Shown piece after piece: positions 34,320 to 42,927 of a stretch of 64,000 nt of DNA. The translations under genes and the position numbers were made by a program. Source of the DNA: Streptomyces indicus (GTDB lineage: Bacteria > Actinomycetota > Actinomycetes > Streptomycetales > Streptomycetaceae); assembly GCF_900100315.1 (NCBI RefSeq), contig NZ_FNFF01000008.1:248001-312000 (forward strand). The letters run 5' to 3'. Numbering within the stretch: position 1 is the stretch's first letter; every line of letters begins with the position of its first letter. The notes beneath the pieces are model-generated. The model did not search any database. It saw nothing but the letters and a program-made list of their open reading frames with translations, and had not been told where the DNA came from.

Positions 34320-36023
34320 TCAGTGGTGGAGGAGGACGATGACGGCGCCCCAGATGGTCAGGAGCACGTTTCCGATGGCGTACGGGACGGTGTAGCCGAG
34401 CGTCGGGACCTGGGACCGCGACTGCTCGTTGATGGCCCCGATCGCGGCCGTGGTGGTCTGGCCGCCGGCCAGGACACCCATCAGGATCGGGAAGCGGATC
34501 TTCTGGATGTGGTGGCCGACGAGGAAGCCGACGAGCAGCGGGATCACCGTCGCGACGGCACCCCAGATGAGCAGCCCCCAGCCGGCCGAGGACAGGCCGG
34601 AGGTGAAGCTCGGCCCGGCGTTCAGGCCGACGACGGCCACGAACAGGCAGAGCCCGAGGGTGTCCATGAACCACTGCGCGCCGGGCGGCACATTGCCGAA
34701 CGTCGGGTACTTGCCGCGGATCCAGCCGAAGACCAGACCCATGATCAGCGCACCGCCCGAGGTGGACAGCGAGATCGGCACACCGCCCGCGGTCAGCGCG
34801 GGGATGCCGATGCAGCCGCCGAGGAAGATGCCGAGCCCGACCCAGATCATGTCGGTGGCGAACGAGGTGGGCACCGGCTTGCCGATCTCCGCGCCCGCGG
34901 GGTCCACCAGGCGCTTGGGTCCGGTGAGGATCAGCGTGTCGCCGCGTTCGATCTTCGTCGAGAGCAGATACGGGAACTCGGACCCGGACCGGTACAGCTT
35001 GTCGATGTAGACGCCGACCATGAACGGCTCGGTGCGCAACTCGCCGATGGTCTTGCCCAGTTGGGCCTTCTCCGAGGCGATGACGTGCAGCGTCTCGGTC
35101 TGGTAGCCGAGCAGTTCGGCGTCGTCGGCCTCGGCGCCGATGTGCGTACGGGCGTCGTAGTCGACCAGGTCGCCGCGCAGCGCGCTGACCGCGACGATGT
35201 CGCCCTCACGCAGCGCGAGGTTCTGGTCGTGCTCCAGGACCTTGCCGTCGCGCCGCACATTGGTGAGGTAGATGCGCCGGCCGAGTTCCTTCTGCTGGTT
35301 CTCGAAGTCCTGCACCGTACGGCCCACGACGTCGGGCCGCTGCACGGTGTACGCGCGGAGGACCACCTCGTAGTAGCCCTCGCCGAGGTCGGGGTTGCTC
35401 GCGGGAACGTCCAACTCGGCGGCGAGCTGGGCGGATTCGGCGGCCAGGTCCTTGCGGTAGATCCTGGGCAGGATGTTGGCCAGGAGGATCGCGCAGAGGA
35501 TGGTGCCGAGCGGGTAGCAGACCGCGTAGCCGACGGCGACGAGGTTCTGCTCGTCCTTGATCTGGTCGGCGGACAGGCCGGGCAGATTGGCGATGGCGTC
35601 CTGCGCGACACCGATGACGGCGGACTGGGTGAGCGCCCCGCCGAGGAAGCCGGCGCTGAGCCCAGGCCCGTAGCCGAGCATCGCGACGAAGCCCCAGGAG
35701 ACGAGCAGGCCGGTCACGCACACCACGACGGCGTTGATGACCTGCGGTACGCCGTCCTTCTTCAGGCCCTGGAAGAACTGCGGCCCGACCCGGTAGCCGA
35801 GCGCGAACAGGAACATCGTGAAGAAGAGGTTCTTCACGGTGCCGTCGATCGTCACCTTGAGCTGGGCGCCGAGCAGCAGCCCGGCGACCAGGCACCCGGT
35901 CACCGCGCCGAGCGCGATGGCCTTGTAGCGCAGCTTCCCGAAGAGGAAGCCGATCGCCACCGTGAGGAACACCAGCAGCTCCGGGTGGGGCTGGAAGATG
36001 TTCCGGTTGAGGAAATCGATCAT
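34320..36023 (-). CDS. aspT: Aspartate:alanine antiporter AspT-family (copy 1)
   Basis: A 567-residue AAEx-family antiporter exchanging aspartate for alanine across the membrane. Two hydrophobic blocks (about residues 15-190 and 385-565) flank a large cytoplasmic region with two RCK/TrkA-C-type segments. The repeated motif GGALTQSAVIGVAQDA and, in the second half, GGQTTTAAIGAINE are typical of the two-fold pseudosymmetric transporter. It lies 27 bp upstream of aspD. The substrate is inferred from that neighbour. Confidence 0.88.
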   Translation of the reverse strand: MIDFLNRNIFQPHPELLVFLTVAIGFLFGKLRYKAIALGAVTGCLVAGLLLGAQLKVTIDGTVKNLFFTMFLFALGYRVGPQFFQGLKKDGVPQVINAVVVCVTGLLVSWGFVAMLGYGPGLSAGFLGGALTQSAVIGVAQDAIANLPGLSADQIKDEQNLVAVGYAVCYPLGTILCAILLANILPRIYRKDLAAESAQLAAELDVPASNPDLGEGYYEVVLRAYTVQRPDVVGRTVQDFENQQKELGRRIYLTNVRRDGKVLEHDQNLALREGDIVAVSALRGDLVDYDARTHIGAEADDAELLGYQTETLHVIASEKAQLGKTIGELRTEPFMVGVYIDKLYRSGSEFPYLLSTKIERGDTLILTGPKRLVDPAGAEIGKPVPTSFATDMIWVGLGIFLGGCIGIPALTAGGVPISLSTSGGALIMGLVFGWIRGKYPTFGNVPPGAQWFMDTLGLCLFVAVVGLNAGPSFTSGLSSAGWGLLIWGAVATVIPLLVGFLVGHHIQKIRFPILMGVLAGGQTTTAAIGAINEQSRSQVPTLGYTVPYAIGNVLLTIWGAVIVLLHH

Positions 36024-36041
36024 GGTGAGCGCCCTTTCCTC

Positions 36042-37724
36042 CTACGAGGCCCCGAGGATGCCGACGAGCAGCGGACCGGTCAGCGGCAGCAGGAAGTTGG
36101 AGAGCGCGTACGTGATCGTGTAGCCGAGCATCGGTACGGAGCTCTGTGCCGTCTGGGTGACCGCCGTGATGGCGGGTGTGGAGCACTGCTGGCCCGCGAT
36201 GGCACCGATGAGCAGCGGCGTCTCGATCTTCAGGAGCTTGCGGCCCACGATCAGCGAGATCGTGGCGGGGACCAGGACCATCGCGATCCCGGCGAACGGC
36301 AGCAGCGCCCCGTACTCCTTGAGCAGCGGTCCGGCCTGCGGCCCGGACACCAGGCCGGTGCACGCGATGAAGACCGCGAGGCCCATGTCCTTGATGGTGG
36401 TCGCGGCCTGCGGCGGGAACGCGCCGAAGGTCTGCTTGCGCGAGCGGAACCAGCCGAAGAGCAGTCCCGAGACCAGGCAGCCGCCGCCGGTGCCGAGCGA
36501 CATCGGGACGTCGCCGAAGTGGACGACGAGCTGGCCGAGCAGGGAGCCGGCCGCGATGCCGAGGCCGAGGTAGATGAAGTCCGTCGCGTCGTTCTTGACG
36601 ACCGCGCCGATCTTGTCGGTCAGCTTGGCCAGGCCCGAGCGGGCACCGGTCAGCGTGAGGACGTCACCGCGGTGCACCACGGTGTCCCCGTTCGCGGGCA
36701 TCAGCTGGTCGCCGCGGAGCACCTCGGTGACATAGACGCCGTCCTTGAGGAACTCGGGGTGCTCCTTGATCAGCTGGTCGAGGTTCCTGCCCTCGACGTC
36801 CTTGTCGGTGAGCGCGACCTGGGTGGTGGCAAGAGGTGAGTCCATGCCGGGGACGCCGGGTGTCTCGACGCCGACCTCGCGTCCGGCCTCGATGACGTTG
36901 GCCCGCTGGCCCACGATCAGGACGAGGTCGGACAGGGTCAGGGTGAGCTCGGGCGCCGGCGTGAGCATCCTGCTGCCGCGCTTGATCTGCTCCACGGTGA
37001 TCCGGCCGTCCATGGCCCGCTCCAGATCGCCGACCGCGCGCCCGTCCGCGGCGGTCACCAGGTAGGTGCGCCCGACGAGTCCCGGCATGGCGGGCCGCTC
37101 GTCGTGCTCCAGACCGCCCGAGCCGCCGCGCATCTTCTCCCACAGCTCACGCGAGGCCTCGCGCAGATCGGTCCGCAGCAGCCTCGGCATGATCTGGCTG
37201 GTGTAGAGGACGATCGTGATGAGGCCGAAGAGGTAGCAGACGGTGTACGCGGTGGCCACGTGCCCCTGGTACTGGGTGATCTGCTCCGGGGTGAGGTCGC
37301 CCAGCTTGCCGATCGCCTCGGTGGCCGTACCCACGACCGCGGACTCGGTGGCGGCGCCGGCGAGGATGCCGGAGGCCGTACCGACGTCGAGGTCGAAGGC
37401 CTTGGCGAGCCCGATGGCGATGCCGAGCACGCACACGACCTCGATGGCGCAGAGCGCGAAGAAGCGCAGGCTCTTGCGGTTCAGGTTCGCGAAGAACTGA
37501 GGGCCTGCCATGTAGCCCAGCGCGAAGATGAACAGCGCGAAGAACACGGTCTTCACGTCGTCGGCCACCTCGGCCTTGGTCCACGCACCGAGCAGCAGGG
37601 ACACGATCAGCGTGCCGCAGATGCCGCCCAGGGTGATGGGCCCGACCCGGACCTTGCCCACGAGGTAGCCGAGGGCGAGCGAGATGAAGAGCGCGAATTC
37701 GGGGTGGTCCTTGATGACGCCCAT
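36042..37724 (-). CDS. Aspartate:alanine antiporter AspT-family (copy 2)
   Basis: A 560-residue paralogue of the next gene, with the same plan: N-terminal membrane block with AGAATESAVVGTATEAIG, central TrkA-C-like cytoplasmic domains, C-terminal block with IGAIAGQQCSTPAITAVTQTA. The two proteins differ in the signature loops (Thr-Gln-Ser against Thr-Glu-Ser; Gln-Thr-Thr-Thr against Gln-Gln-Cys-Ser), so they may carry different substrates or form a heterodimer. First gene of the aspT2-aspT-aspD operon. Confidence 0.85.
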   Translation of the reverse strand: MGVIKDHPEFALFISLALGYLVGKVRVGPITLGGICGTLIVSLLLGAWTKAEVADDVKTVFFALFIFALGYMAGPQFFANLNRKSLRFFALCAIEVVCVLGIAIGLAKAFDLDVGTASGILAGAATESAVVGTATEAIGKLGDLTPEQITQYQGHVATAYTVCYLFGLITIVLYTSQIMPRLLRTDLREASRELWEKMRGGSGGLEHDERPAMPGLVGRTYLVTAADGRAVGDLERAMDGRITVEQIKRGSRMLTPAPELTLTLSDLVLIVGQRANVIEAGREVGVETPGVPGMDSPLATTQVALTDKDVEGRNLDQLIKEHPEFLKDGVYVTEVLRGDQLMPANGDTVVHRGDVLTLTGARSGLAKLTDKIGAVVKNDATDFIYLGLGIAAGSLLGQLVVHFGDVPMSLGTGGGCLVSGLLFGWFRSRKQTFGAFPPQAATTIKDMGLAVFIACTGLVSGPQAGPLLKEYGALLPFAGIAMVLVPATISLIVGRKLLKIETPLLIGAIAGQQCSTPAITAVTQTAQSSVPMLGYTITYALSNFLLPLTGPLLVGILGAS

Positions 37725-37893
37725 GGCGGCTCAGGACCCGCTCACGCGAGCGGCATTAAGTGAGGAATGTCCCATACGCGAAAACATAAGCGCACGTGAC
37801 AAGCCCCACATCTGGTCAGCACCCGAAAGCGTCGCCCCGGGGCCCGGGCTTCCCGGCAGGCACAACGGCGCGCATCGTGCCACCACAGCAGAA

Positions 37894-37923
37894 AGCCCGG
37901 CATCGTGATCACGATGCCGGGCT
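37894..37923 (-). terminator. 30-bp perfect palindrome, tRNA-Leu terminator
   Basis: A perfect 30-bp palindrome (half-site AGCCCGGCATCGTGA at 37894-37908) lies 8 bases past the tRNA 3' end. In the minus direction it is followed by TTTCTG, consistent with an intrinsic terminator. Confidence 0.8.
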
Positions 37924-37930
37924 CTCCGAC

Positions 37931-38017
37931 TGGTGCGCGAGGGGGGAGTTGAACCCCCACGCCCTTGCGGGCACTGGAACCTGAATCCAGCGCGTCTGCC
38001 TATTCCGCCACCCGCGC
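37931..38017 (-). tRNA. tRNA-Leu (anticodon CAG)
   Basis: Read on the minus strand: acceptor GCGCGGG pairs with CTCGCGC, then discriminator A and an encoded CCA at 37931-37933. The D arm begins TGGCGGAATAGGCAGACGC; the anticodon stem-loop is CTGGA-TTCAGGT-TCCAG with CAG as anticodon. A long class II variable arm follows (TGCCCGCAAGGGC) and the T arm GGGGGTTCAACTCCCCC. The mature length is 84 nt plus CCA. Confidence 0.97.
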
Positions 38018-38507
38018 ATGGGTGTTGCCGTTCGGCTTCCTGCTCCCGGGGGAGCGCCTGGCGACATCTGAAGATTAGCACGCCGGACAGGGTGGGTTCA
38101 CATCCCTTTGTGGGGGCACCTGCCCTCTGGGGCACCGCGCGTCTCCCGCCCGCGAGGGCCGTCCGCCCGCCCACCGCAGGAGGGCAGCGCCGCGAGTGCG
38201 GGACACTGTCCAAGGCCCCCCTCTACGATCCGTGGAGGCGCGGGCACCGCACCACTGCGGGAAGCCTTCCGTACGGAGCGGGAAGACCTCCCGTATCCGG
38301 CGGGCGGGGACGGCAGAGGTGGGAGCAGCACAGGACTACGGAGACGCAGTCGCGCAGACGTGGCACGAACCGGCGGCCCCGGCCGTTGTGAGAGGCGACA
38401 CCCCTGCGCAGGGCAGAGAAGGGGAACCAGCCGATTTCCCGGCGCGTGGATACGATCAGTAAGCGGTACGAAGAAAGCAACGACAGGAACGACGGAGGAG
38501 GTGCCCC
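38018..38507. other. 490-bp gap: tRNA promoter and fhaA leader
   Basis: No convincing gene. On the minus strand TGAACC (38095-38100) and TAATCT (38072-38077), 17 bp apart, form a plausible promoter starting about 50 bases before the tRNA. The right half must contain the promoter of the fhaA operon; TACGAT at 38451-38456 is a possible -10 without a clear -35. Confidence 0.4.
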
Positions 38508-39338
38508 ATGGGAGTCCTGAAGAAGTTCGAGCAGCGACTCGAAGGTCTGGTCAACGGCACCTTCGCCAAGGTGTTCAAGTCGGAGGTCCAGCCGGTCGAG
38601 ATCGCGGGCGCGCTGCAGCGCGAGTGCGACAACAACGCCACGATCTGGAACCGCGAGCGGACCGTCGTGCCCAACGACTTCATCGTGGAGCTCAGCCCGC
38701 CCGACTACGAGCGCCTGAGCCCCTACTCCGGGCAGCTCGGTGACGAGCTGTCCGGCATGGTGCGCGACTACGCGAAGCAGCAGCGCTACACCTTCATGGG
38801 CCCCATCAAGGTGCACCTGGAGAAGGCGGACGACCTGGACACGGGTCTGTACCGCGTCCGCAGCCGCACGCTCGCCTCGTCCACCTCACAGCCGGGCGGC
38901 CCCCAGGGCGCCCCGCAGGCACCGTCCAGACCGCAGGGCGGCTACGGCTACCCGCCGGCCGGTGCCCCTCCGATGCCCGCGGCCCCGCCCCCCGGCGGCG
39001 GTCGCGGACCCGCGCCCGCACGCCCGCAGGGCGGCGCCGGGCCGCTTCCCGGCGCCCAGACGCGGCGCTGGATCGAGATCAATGGCCAGCGCCATCAGAT
39101 CTCCCGCCCGACCCTGGTCCTTGGCCGGAGCACCGAGGCGGATGTACGGATTGACGACCCCGGCGTCTCGCGCCGGCACTGTGAGATCCGGACCGGAGCG
39201 CCCTCGACGATCCAGGATCTCGGCTCTACCAACGGCATCGTGGTAGACGGGCAGCACACCACCCGCGCTACGCTCCGCGACGGCTCGCGGATCGTCGTGG
39301 GCAGTACGACGATCATTTACCGACAAGCCGAAGGGTGA
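38508..39338 (+). CDS. fhaA: FHA-domain protein with DUF3662 (FhaA)
   Basis: A phosphothreonine-binding adaptor of the PknB/PstP cell-wall signalling system. Residues 1-125 form the DUF3662 domain (MGVLKKFEQRLEGLVNGTFA, RERTVVPNDFIVELSP). A Pro/Gly/Ala linker follows, then the C-terminal FHA domain (about 185-276) with phosphopeptide-binding residues in LVLGRSTEADVRIDD, VSRRHCEIR and DLGSTNG. First gene of the fhaA-fhaB-pstP-rodA-pbpA run on one strand; GGAGGAGG upstream supports the ATG at 38508. Confidence 0.94.
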   Translation: MGVLKKFEQRLEGLVNGTFAKVFKSEVQPVEIAGALQRECDNNATIWNRERTVVPNDFIVELSPPDYERLSPYSGQLGDELSGMVRDYAKQQRYTFMGPIKVHLEKADDLDTGLYRVRSRTLASSTSQPGGPQGAPQAPSRPQGGYGYPPAGAPPMPAAPPPGGGRGPAPARPQGGAGPLPGAQTRRWIEINGQRHQISRPTLVLGRSTEADVRIDDPGVSRRHCEIRTGAPSTIQDLGSTNGIVVDGQHTTRATLRDGSRIVVGSTTIIYRQAEG

Positions 39339-39348
39339 AGCGGGGGCA

Positions 39349-39870
39349 ATGTCAGAGCTGACCCTGACGGTCATGAGGCTGTGTTTCCTGGCAGTCCTGT
39401 GGCTGTTCGTGTTCGTGGCCATCCAGGTCATCCGCAGCGACCTGTTCGGCACACGAGTCACGCAGCGCGGCGCGCGGCGGGGGGCCGACGCACGCCCTGC
39501 GCAGGGTGGCCGCCAGGCCGCTCCGGCGCCGCCGCGCCAGCAGGGCGGCGGCGGCCGTCAGCGCCGTGGCGCCCCCACGAAGCTGGTCGTCTCCGAAGGC
39601 ACCCTGTCCGGCACCACCGTCGCGCTGCAGGGCCAGACCATCACGCTGGGCCGTGCGCACGATTCGACGATCGTGCTGGACGACGACTATGCGTCGAGCC
39701 GGCATGCCAGGATCTACCCGGACTCCGGCAACGCCGGTCAGTGGATCGTGGAGGATCTCGGGTCCACCAACGGCACGTATCTCGACCGGACCCGTCTGAC
39801 CACCCCCACACCGATCCCGCTTGGCGCGCCGATCCGCATCGGCAAGACCGTCATCGAGCTGCGGAAGTAG
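39349..39870 (+). CDS. fhaB: Membrane FHA-domain protein (FhaB/FipA)
   Basis: A 173-residue protein with an N-terminal membrane helix (LTVMRLCFLAVLWLFVFVAIQVI, about 5-28), a basic Gly/Arg/Gln linker and a C-terminal FHA domain carrying LGRAHDSTIVLDDDYASSRHARI and DLGSTNGTYLDR. The homologous FhaB/FipA binds phosphorylated partners of PknB at the division site. It lies 10 bp after fhaA. Confidence 0.93.
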   Translation: MSELTLTVMRLCFLAVLWLFVFVAIQVIRSDLFGTRVTQRGARRGADARPAQGGRQAAPAPPRQQGGGGRQRRGAPTKLVVSEGTLSGTTVALQGQTITLGRAHDSTIVLDDDYASSRHARIYPDSGNAGQWIVEDLGSTNGTYLDRTRLTTPTPIPLGAPIRIGKTVIELRK

Positions 39871-39990
39871 TACGAGAATGAGCGAGCGGAGCGAGCGAGC
39901 CGACGCGGTCCTGAGGCAGGACCTGTGCGCGCTCCCGACCGGAGGGTGGGCGCTGTGCGGATGTACCCGGAGCCGACAGGCGAGGTGCGT

Positions 39991-41478
39991 ATGAGTCTGT
40001 CACTGCGCTTCGCCGCCGGATCGCACAAAGGCATGATCCGCGAGGGCAACGAGGACTCGGGCTACGCCGGTCCCCGCCTCCTCGCGATCGCCGACGGCAT
40101 GGGCGGCCAGGCCGCCGGCGAGGTGGCCTCCTCCGAGGTCATCTCCACCATCGTCGCGCTCGACGACGACATCCCCGGCTCGGACATCCTGACCTCGCTC
40201 GGCGACGCCGTGCAGCGGGCCAACGACCAGCTGCGCGTGATGGTCGAGGAGGACCCCCAGCTCGAGGGCATGGGCACCACGCTCACCGCGCTGCTCTGGA
40301 CCGGCCAGCGGCTCGGCCTGGTGCACGTCGGCGACTCGCGCGCGTACCTGCTGCGCGACGGCGTCCTGACCCAGATCACGCAGGACCACACCTGGGTGCA
40401 GCGCCTTGTCGACGAGGGCCGGATCACCGAGGACGAGGCGACCACGCACCCGCAGCGCTCACTCCTGATGCGCGCGCTCGGCAGCGGCGACCACGTCGAG
40501 CCCGACCTGTCGATCCGTGAAGTGCGCGCCGGCGACCGGTACTTGATCTGCTCCGACGGTCTGTCCGGTGTGGTCTCGCACCAGACGATGGAGGAGACCC
40601 TCGCGTCGTACCAGGGCCCGCAGGCCACCGTGCAGGAGCTGATCCAGCTCGCGCTGCGCGGCGGCGGCCCGGACAACATCACGTGCATCGTGGCCGACGT
40701 CCTCGACATCGACGGCAATGACACGTTGGCCGGCCACATCACGGACACCCCCGTCGTCGTGGGCGCCGTGGCCGAGAACCAGCAGCAGTTGCAGGACAAC
40801 GGCGCCATGCAGACCCCGGCCGGACGCGCCTCGGGTCTCGGGCGTCCCGTTCCTCCGCAGCCGCACGGCGGACAGGGCGGCGCCTTCGGGCCTCCCGGCT
40901 CCGGTGAGCCGGACGCGTACGCACCGGAGGGGGCCTTCGGCGCGTACAGCGACGAGGACTTCGTCAAGCGCGGCGGCCGCGGGAAGTGGATCAAGAGATC
41001 GCTCTTCCTCGTGCTCGCGCTCGCCGTCATCGGCGGCGGTCTGTACGCCGGCCACCGCTGGACGCAGACGCAGTACTACGTCGGGGCAAACAAAGGCCAC
41101 GTCGCGCTGTACCGCGGCATCAGCCAGGACCTGGCCTGGGTGAGCCTGTCCGAGGTGGAGAAGGACCACCCGGAGATCGAGCTCAAGTACCTGCCGCCGT
41201 ACCAGCGCAAGCAGGTCGAGGAGACGATCACCGCGGGCGGTCTGCCCGAGGCCAACCAGAAGATCAAGGACCTCGGCACCCAGGCCTCGGCCTGCAAGAA
41301 GGCGGAGGAACGCCGCAAGGCCGAGGACGAGAACAATGCGCGCACCGGCGAGGGCGAGGCCGGCGGTACCACCGGCGGTCCCACGAACCAGTCCGCGAAC
41401 AAGGCGCCCTCACCCACGCCCGGCCCCAGCCTCTCCGAGGAGGAGCAGCAGCTGGTGGTCAACTGCGACAAGAATTAA
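39991..41478 (+). CDS. pstP: PP2C-family serine/threonine phosphatase PstP
   Basis: Dephosphorylates the membrane kinases and FHA partners. The PPM domain (about 1-240) shows the metal-binding motifs REGNEDSGYAG, IADGMGGQAAGEVA, GMGTTLTALL, VGDSRAYL and GGPDNITCIV. A Pro/Gly linker, one membrane helix (LFLVLALAVIGGGLYAG, near 335-352) and a 150-residue extracellular tail ending NCDKN follow. The start at 39991 (MSLSLRF) has GAGG 6 bases upstream; the in-frame ATG at 39961 is an alternative. Confidence 0.94.
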   Translation: MSLSLRFAAGSHKGMIREGNEDSGYAGPRLLAIADGMGGQAAGEVASSEVISTIVALDDDIPGSDILTSLGDAVQRANDQLRVMVEEDPQLEGMGTTLTALLWTGQRLGLVHVGDSRAYLLRDGVLTQITQDHTWVQRLVDEGRITEDEATTHPQRSLLMRALGSGDHVEPDLSIREVRAGDRYLICSDGLSGVVSHQTMEETLASYQGPQATVQELIQLALRGGGPDNITCIVADVLDIDGNDTLAGHITDTPVVVGAVAENQQQLQDNGAMQTPAGRASGLGRPVPPQPHGGQGGAFGPPGSGEPDAYAPEGAFGAYSDEDFVKRGGRGKWIKRSLFLVLALAVIGGGLYAGHRWTQTQYYVGANKGHVALYRGISQDLAWVSLSEVEKDHPEIELKYLPPYQRKQVEETITAGGLPEANQKIKDLGTQASACKKAEERRKAEDENNARTGEGEAGGTTGGPTNQSANKAPSPTPGPSLSEEEQQLVVNCDKN

Positions 41479-41505
41479 CAGGGGCGCTGGGGGCCCCGCC
41501 TACTC

Positions 41506-42927
41506 ATGAGCAGTACGACACACACTTCGACCATCGGCGCGATCGGCGCTCCGAGCAGGCGCAACACCGAGTTGGCCCTGCTCGTCTTCGCCGTACTCAT
41601 CCCGATCTTCGCCTACGCCAACGTCGGTCTGGCGATCGACGGCACGATGCCCACCGGCATGATCGGCTACGGCCTCGGCCTCGGTCTGCTCGCCGCCGTC
41701 GGGCACCTCGTGGTGCGCAAGTTCGCGCCGTACGCCGACCCGCTGCTGCTGCCGCTCGCCACCCTGCTCAACGGGCTCGGCCTGGTGCTGATCTGGCGTC
41801 TCGACCAGTCGCAGCGCCTTCAGCAGCTGCAGGAGAACGCGTTCGGCCAGTTCAACCCCGCGGCCCCCAACCAGCTGATGTACTCCGCCGTCGGCATCGC
41901 GATGTTCGTCGGCGTCCTGCTGCTGCTCAAGGACCACCGCATCCTGCAGCGCTTCACGTACATCTCGATGATCTTCGCCCTGTTCCTGCTGCTCCTGCCG
42001 CTGGTCCCGGGCATCGGCACCGACGTGTTCGGCGCGAAGATCTGGATCCGCGTCGGCGGGTTCTCCATCCAGCCCGGTGAGTTCGCGAAGATCGTCATCG
42101 CCGTCTTCTTCGCCGGCTACCTGATGGTCAAGCGCGACGCCCTCGCGCTCGCCAGCCGCCGCTTCATGGGCCTGTACCTGCCGCGCGGCCGCGACCTCGG
42201 CCCGATCCTGGTGATCTGGGCGGTCTCGCTGCTCATCCTGATCTTCGAGAACGATCTCGGTACGTCGCTGCTGTTCTTCGGCATGTTCGTCGTGATGCTG
42301 TACGTGGCCACCGAGCGCACCAGCTGGATCGTCATCGGTCTGCTGATGTCGATGGCCGGCGCGGTCGGCGTGGCCTCCACCGCCGGTCACGTGCAGGCCC
42401 GTGTGGACGCCTGGCTCGACCCCTTCGGCTGCTACGCCACCTCCGGCGCCTGTGAGCAGATCGGCCAGTCGATCATGGCCTTCGGCTCCGGTGGCGTGCT
42501 CGGCACGGGCCTGGGCCAGGGCAACTCGGACCTGATCGGCTTCGCCGCCAACGCCGACTTCATCTTCGCCACCGTCGGCGAGGAGCTCGGCCTCGCGGGC
42601 GTCATGGCCTTCCTGGTCATCTACGGCCTGATCATCGAGCGCGGTGTGCGCACGGCCCTGGCCGCGCGCGACCCCTTCGGCAAGCTGTTCGCGGCGGGCC
42701 TGTCCGGCGCCTTCGCGCTGCAGATCTTCGTCGTCGCGGGCGGCGTCATGGGTCTCATCCCGCTGACCGGTATGACCATGCCGTGGCTCGCGGCCGGTGG
42801 TTCGTCGGTGATTGCCAACTGGGCGCTGATCGGCATCCTGATCCGTATCAGCGACACGGCCCGGCGTCCCGCGCCGGCCCCGGCCGCGAACCCCGACGCC
42901 GAAATGACCCAGGTAGTACGCCCGTGA
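41506..42927 (+). CDS. rodA: FtsW/RodA/SpoVE-family glycosyltransferase (RodA)
   Basis: A SEDS-family peptidoglycan polymerase of 473 residues with about ten membrane helices. The conserved segment GAKIWIRVGGFSIQPGEFAKI, the NDLGTSLLFFGMFV loop containing the conserved acidic residue, and the C-terminal GLIPLTGMTMPWLAAGGSS are the family's signatures. It overlaps the adjacent class B PBP gene by 4 bases; such SEDS-bPBP pairs act as one complex. Placement in the pstP-pknB cluster favours RodA over FtsW, which normally sits in the dcw cluster. Confidence 0.93.
   Translation: MSSTTHTSTIGAIGAPSRRNTELALLVFAVLIPIFAYANVGLAIDGTMPTGMIGYGLGLGLLAAVGHLVVRKFAPYADPLLLPLATLLNGLGLVLIWRLDQSQRLQQLQENAFGQFNPAAPNQLMYSAVGIAMFVGVLLLLKDHRILQRFTYISMIFALFLLLLPLVPGIGTDVFGAKIWIRVGGFSIQPGEFAKIVIAVFFAGYLMVKRDALALASRRFMGLYLPRGRDLGPILVIWAVSLLILIFENDLGTSLLFFGMFVVMLYVATERTSWIVIGLLMSMAGAVGVASTAGHVQARVDAWLDPFGCYATSGACEQIGQSIMAFGSGGVLGTGLGQGNSDLIGFAANADFIFATVGEELGLAGVMAFLVIYGLIIERGVRTALAARDPFGKLFAAGLSGAFALQIFVVAGGVMGLIPLTGMTMPWLAAGGSSVIANWALIGILIRISDTARRPAPAPAANPDAEMTQVVRP

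Noticed and set aside
32694..36839. A 1381-codon plus-strand open frame
   Set aside because: It is antisense to aspD and both antiporter genes, with Arg/His/Asp/Glu-biased composition typical of shadow frames.
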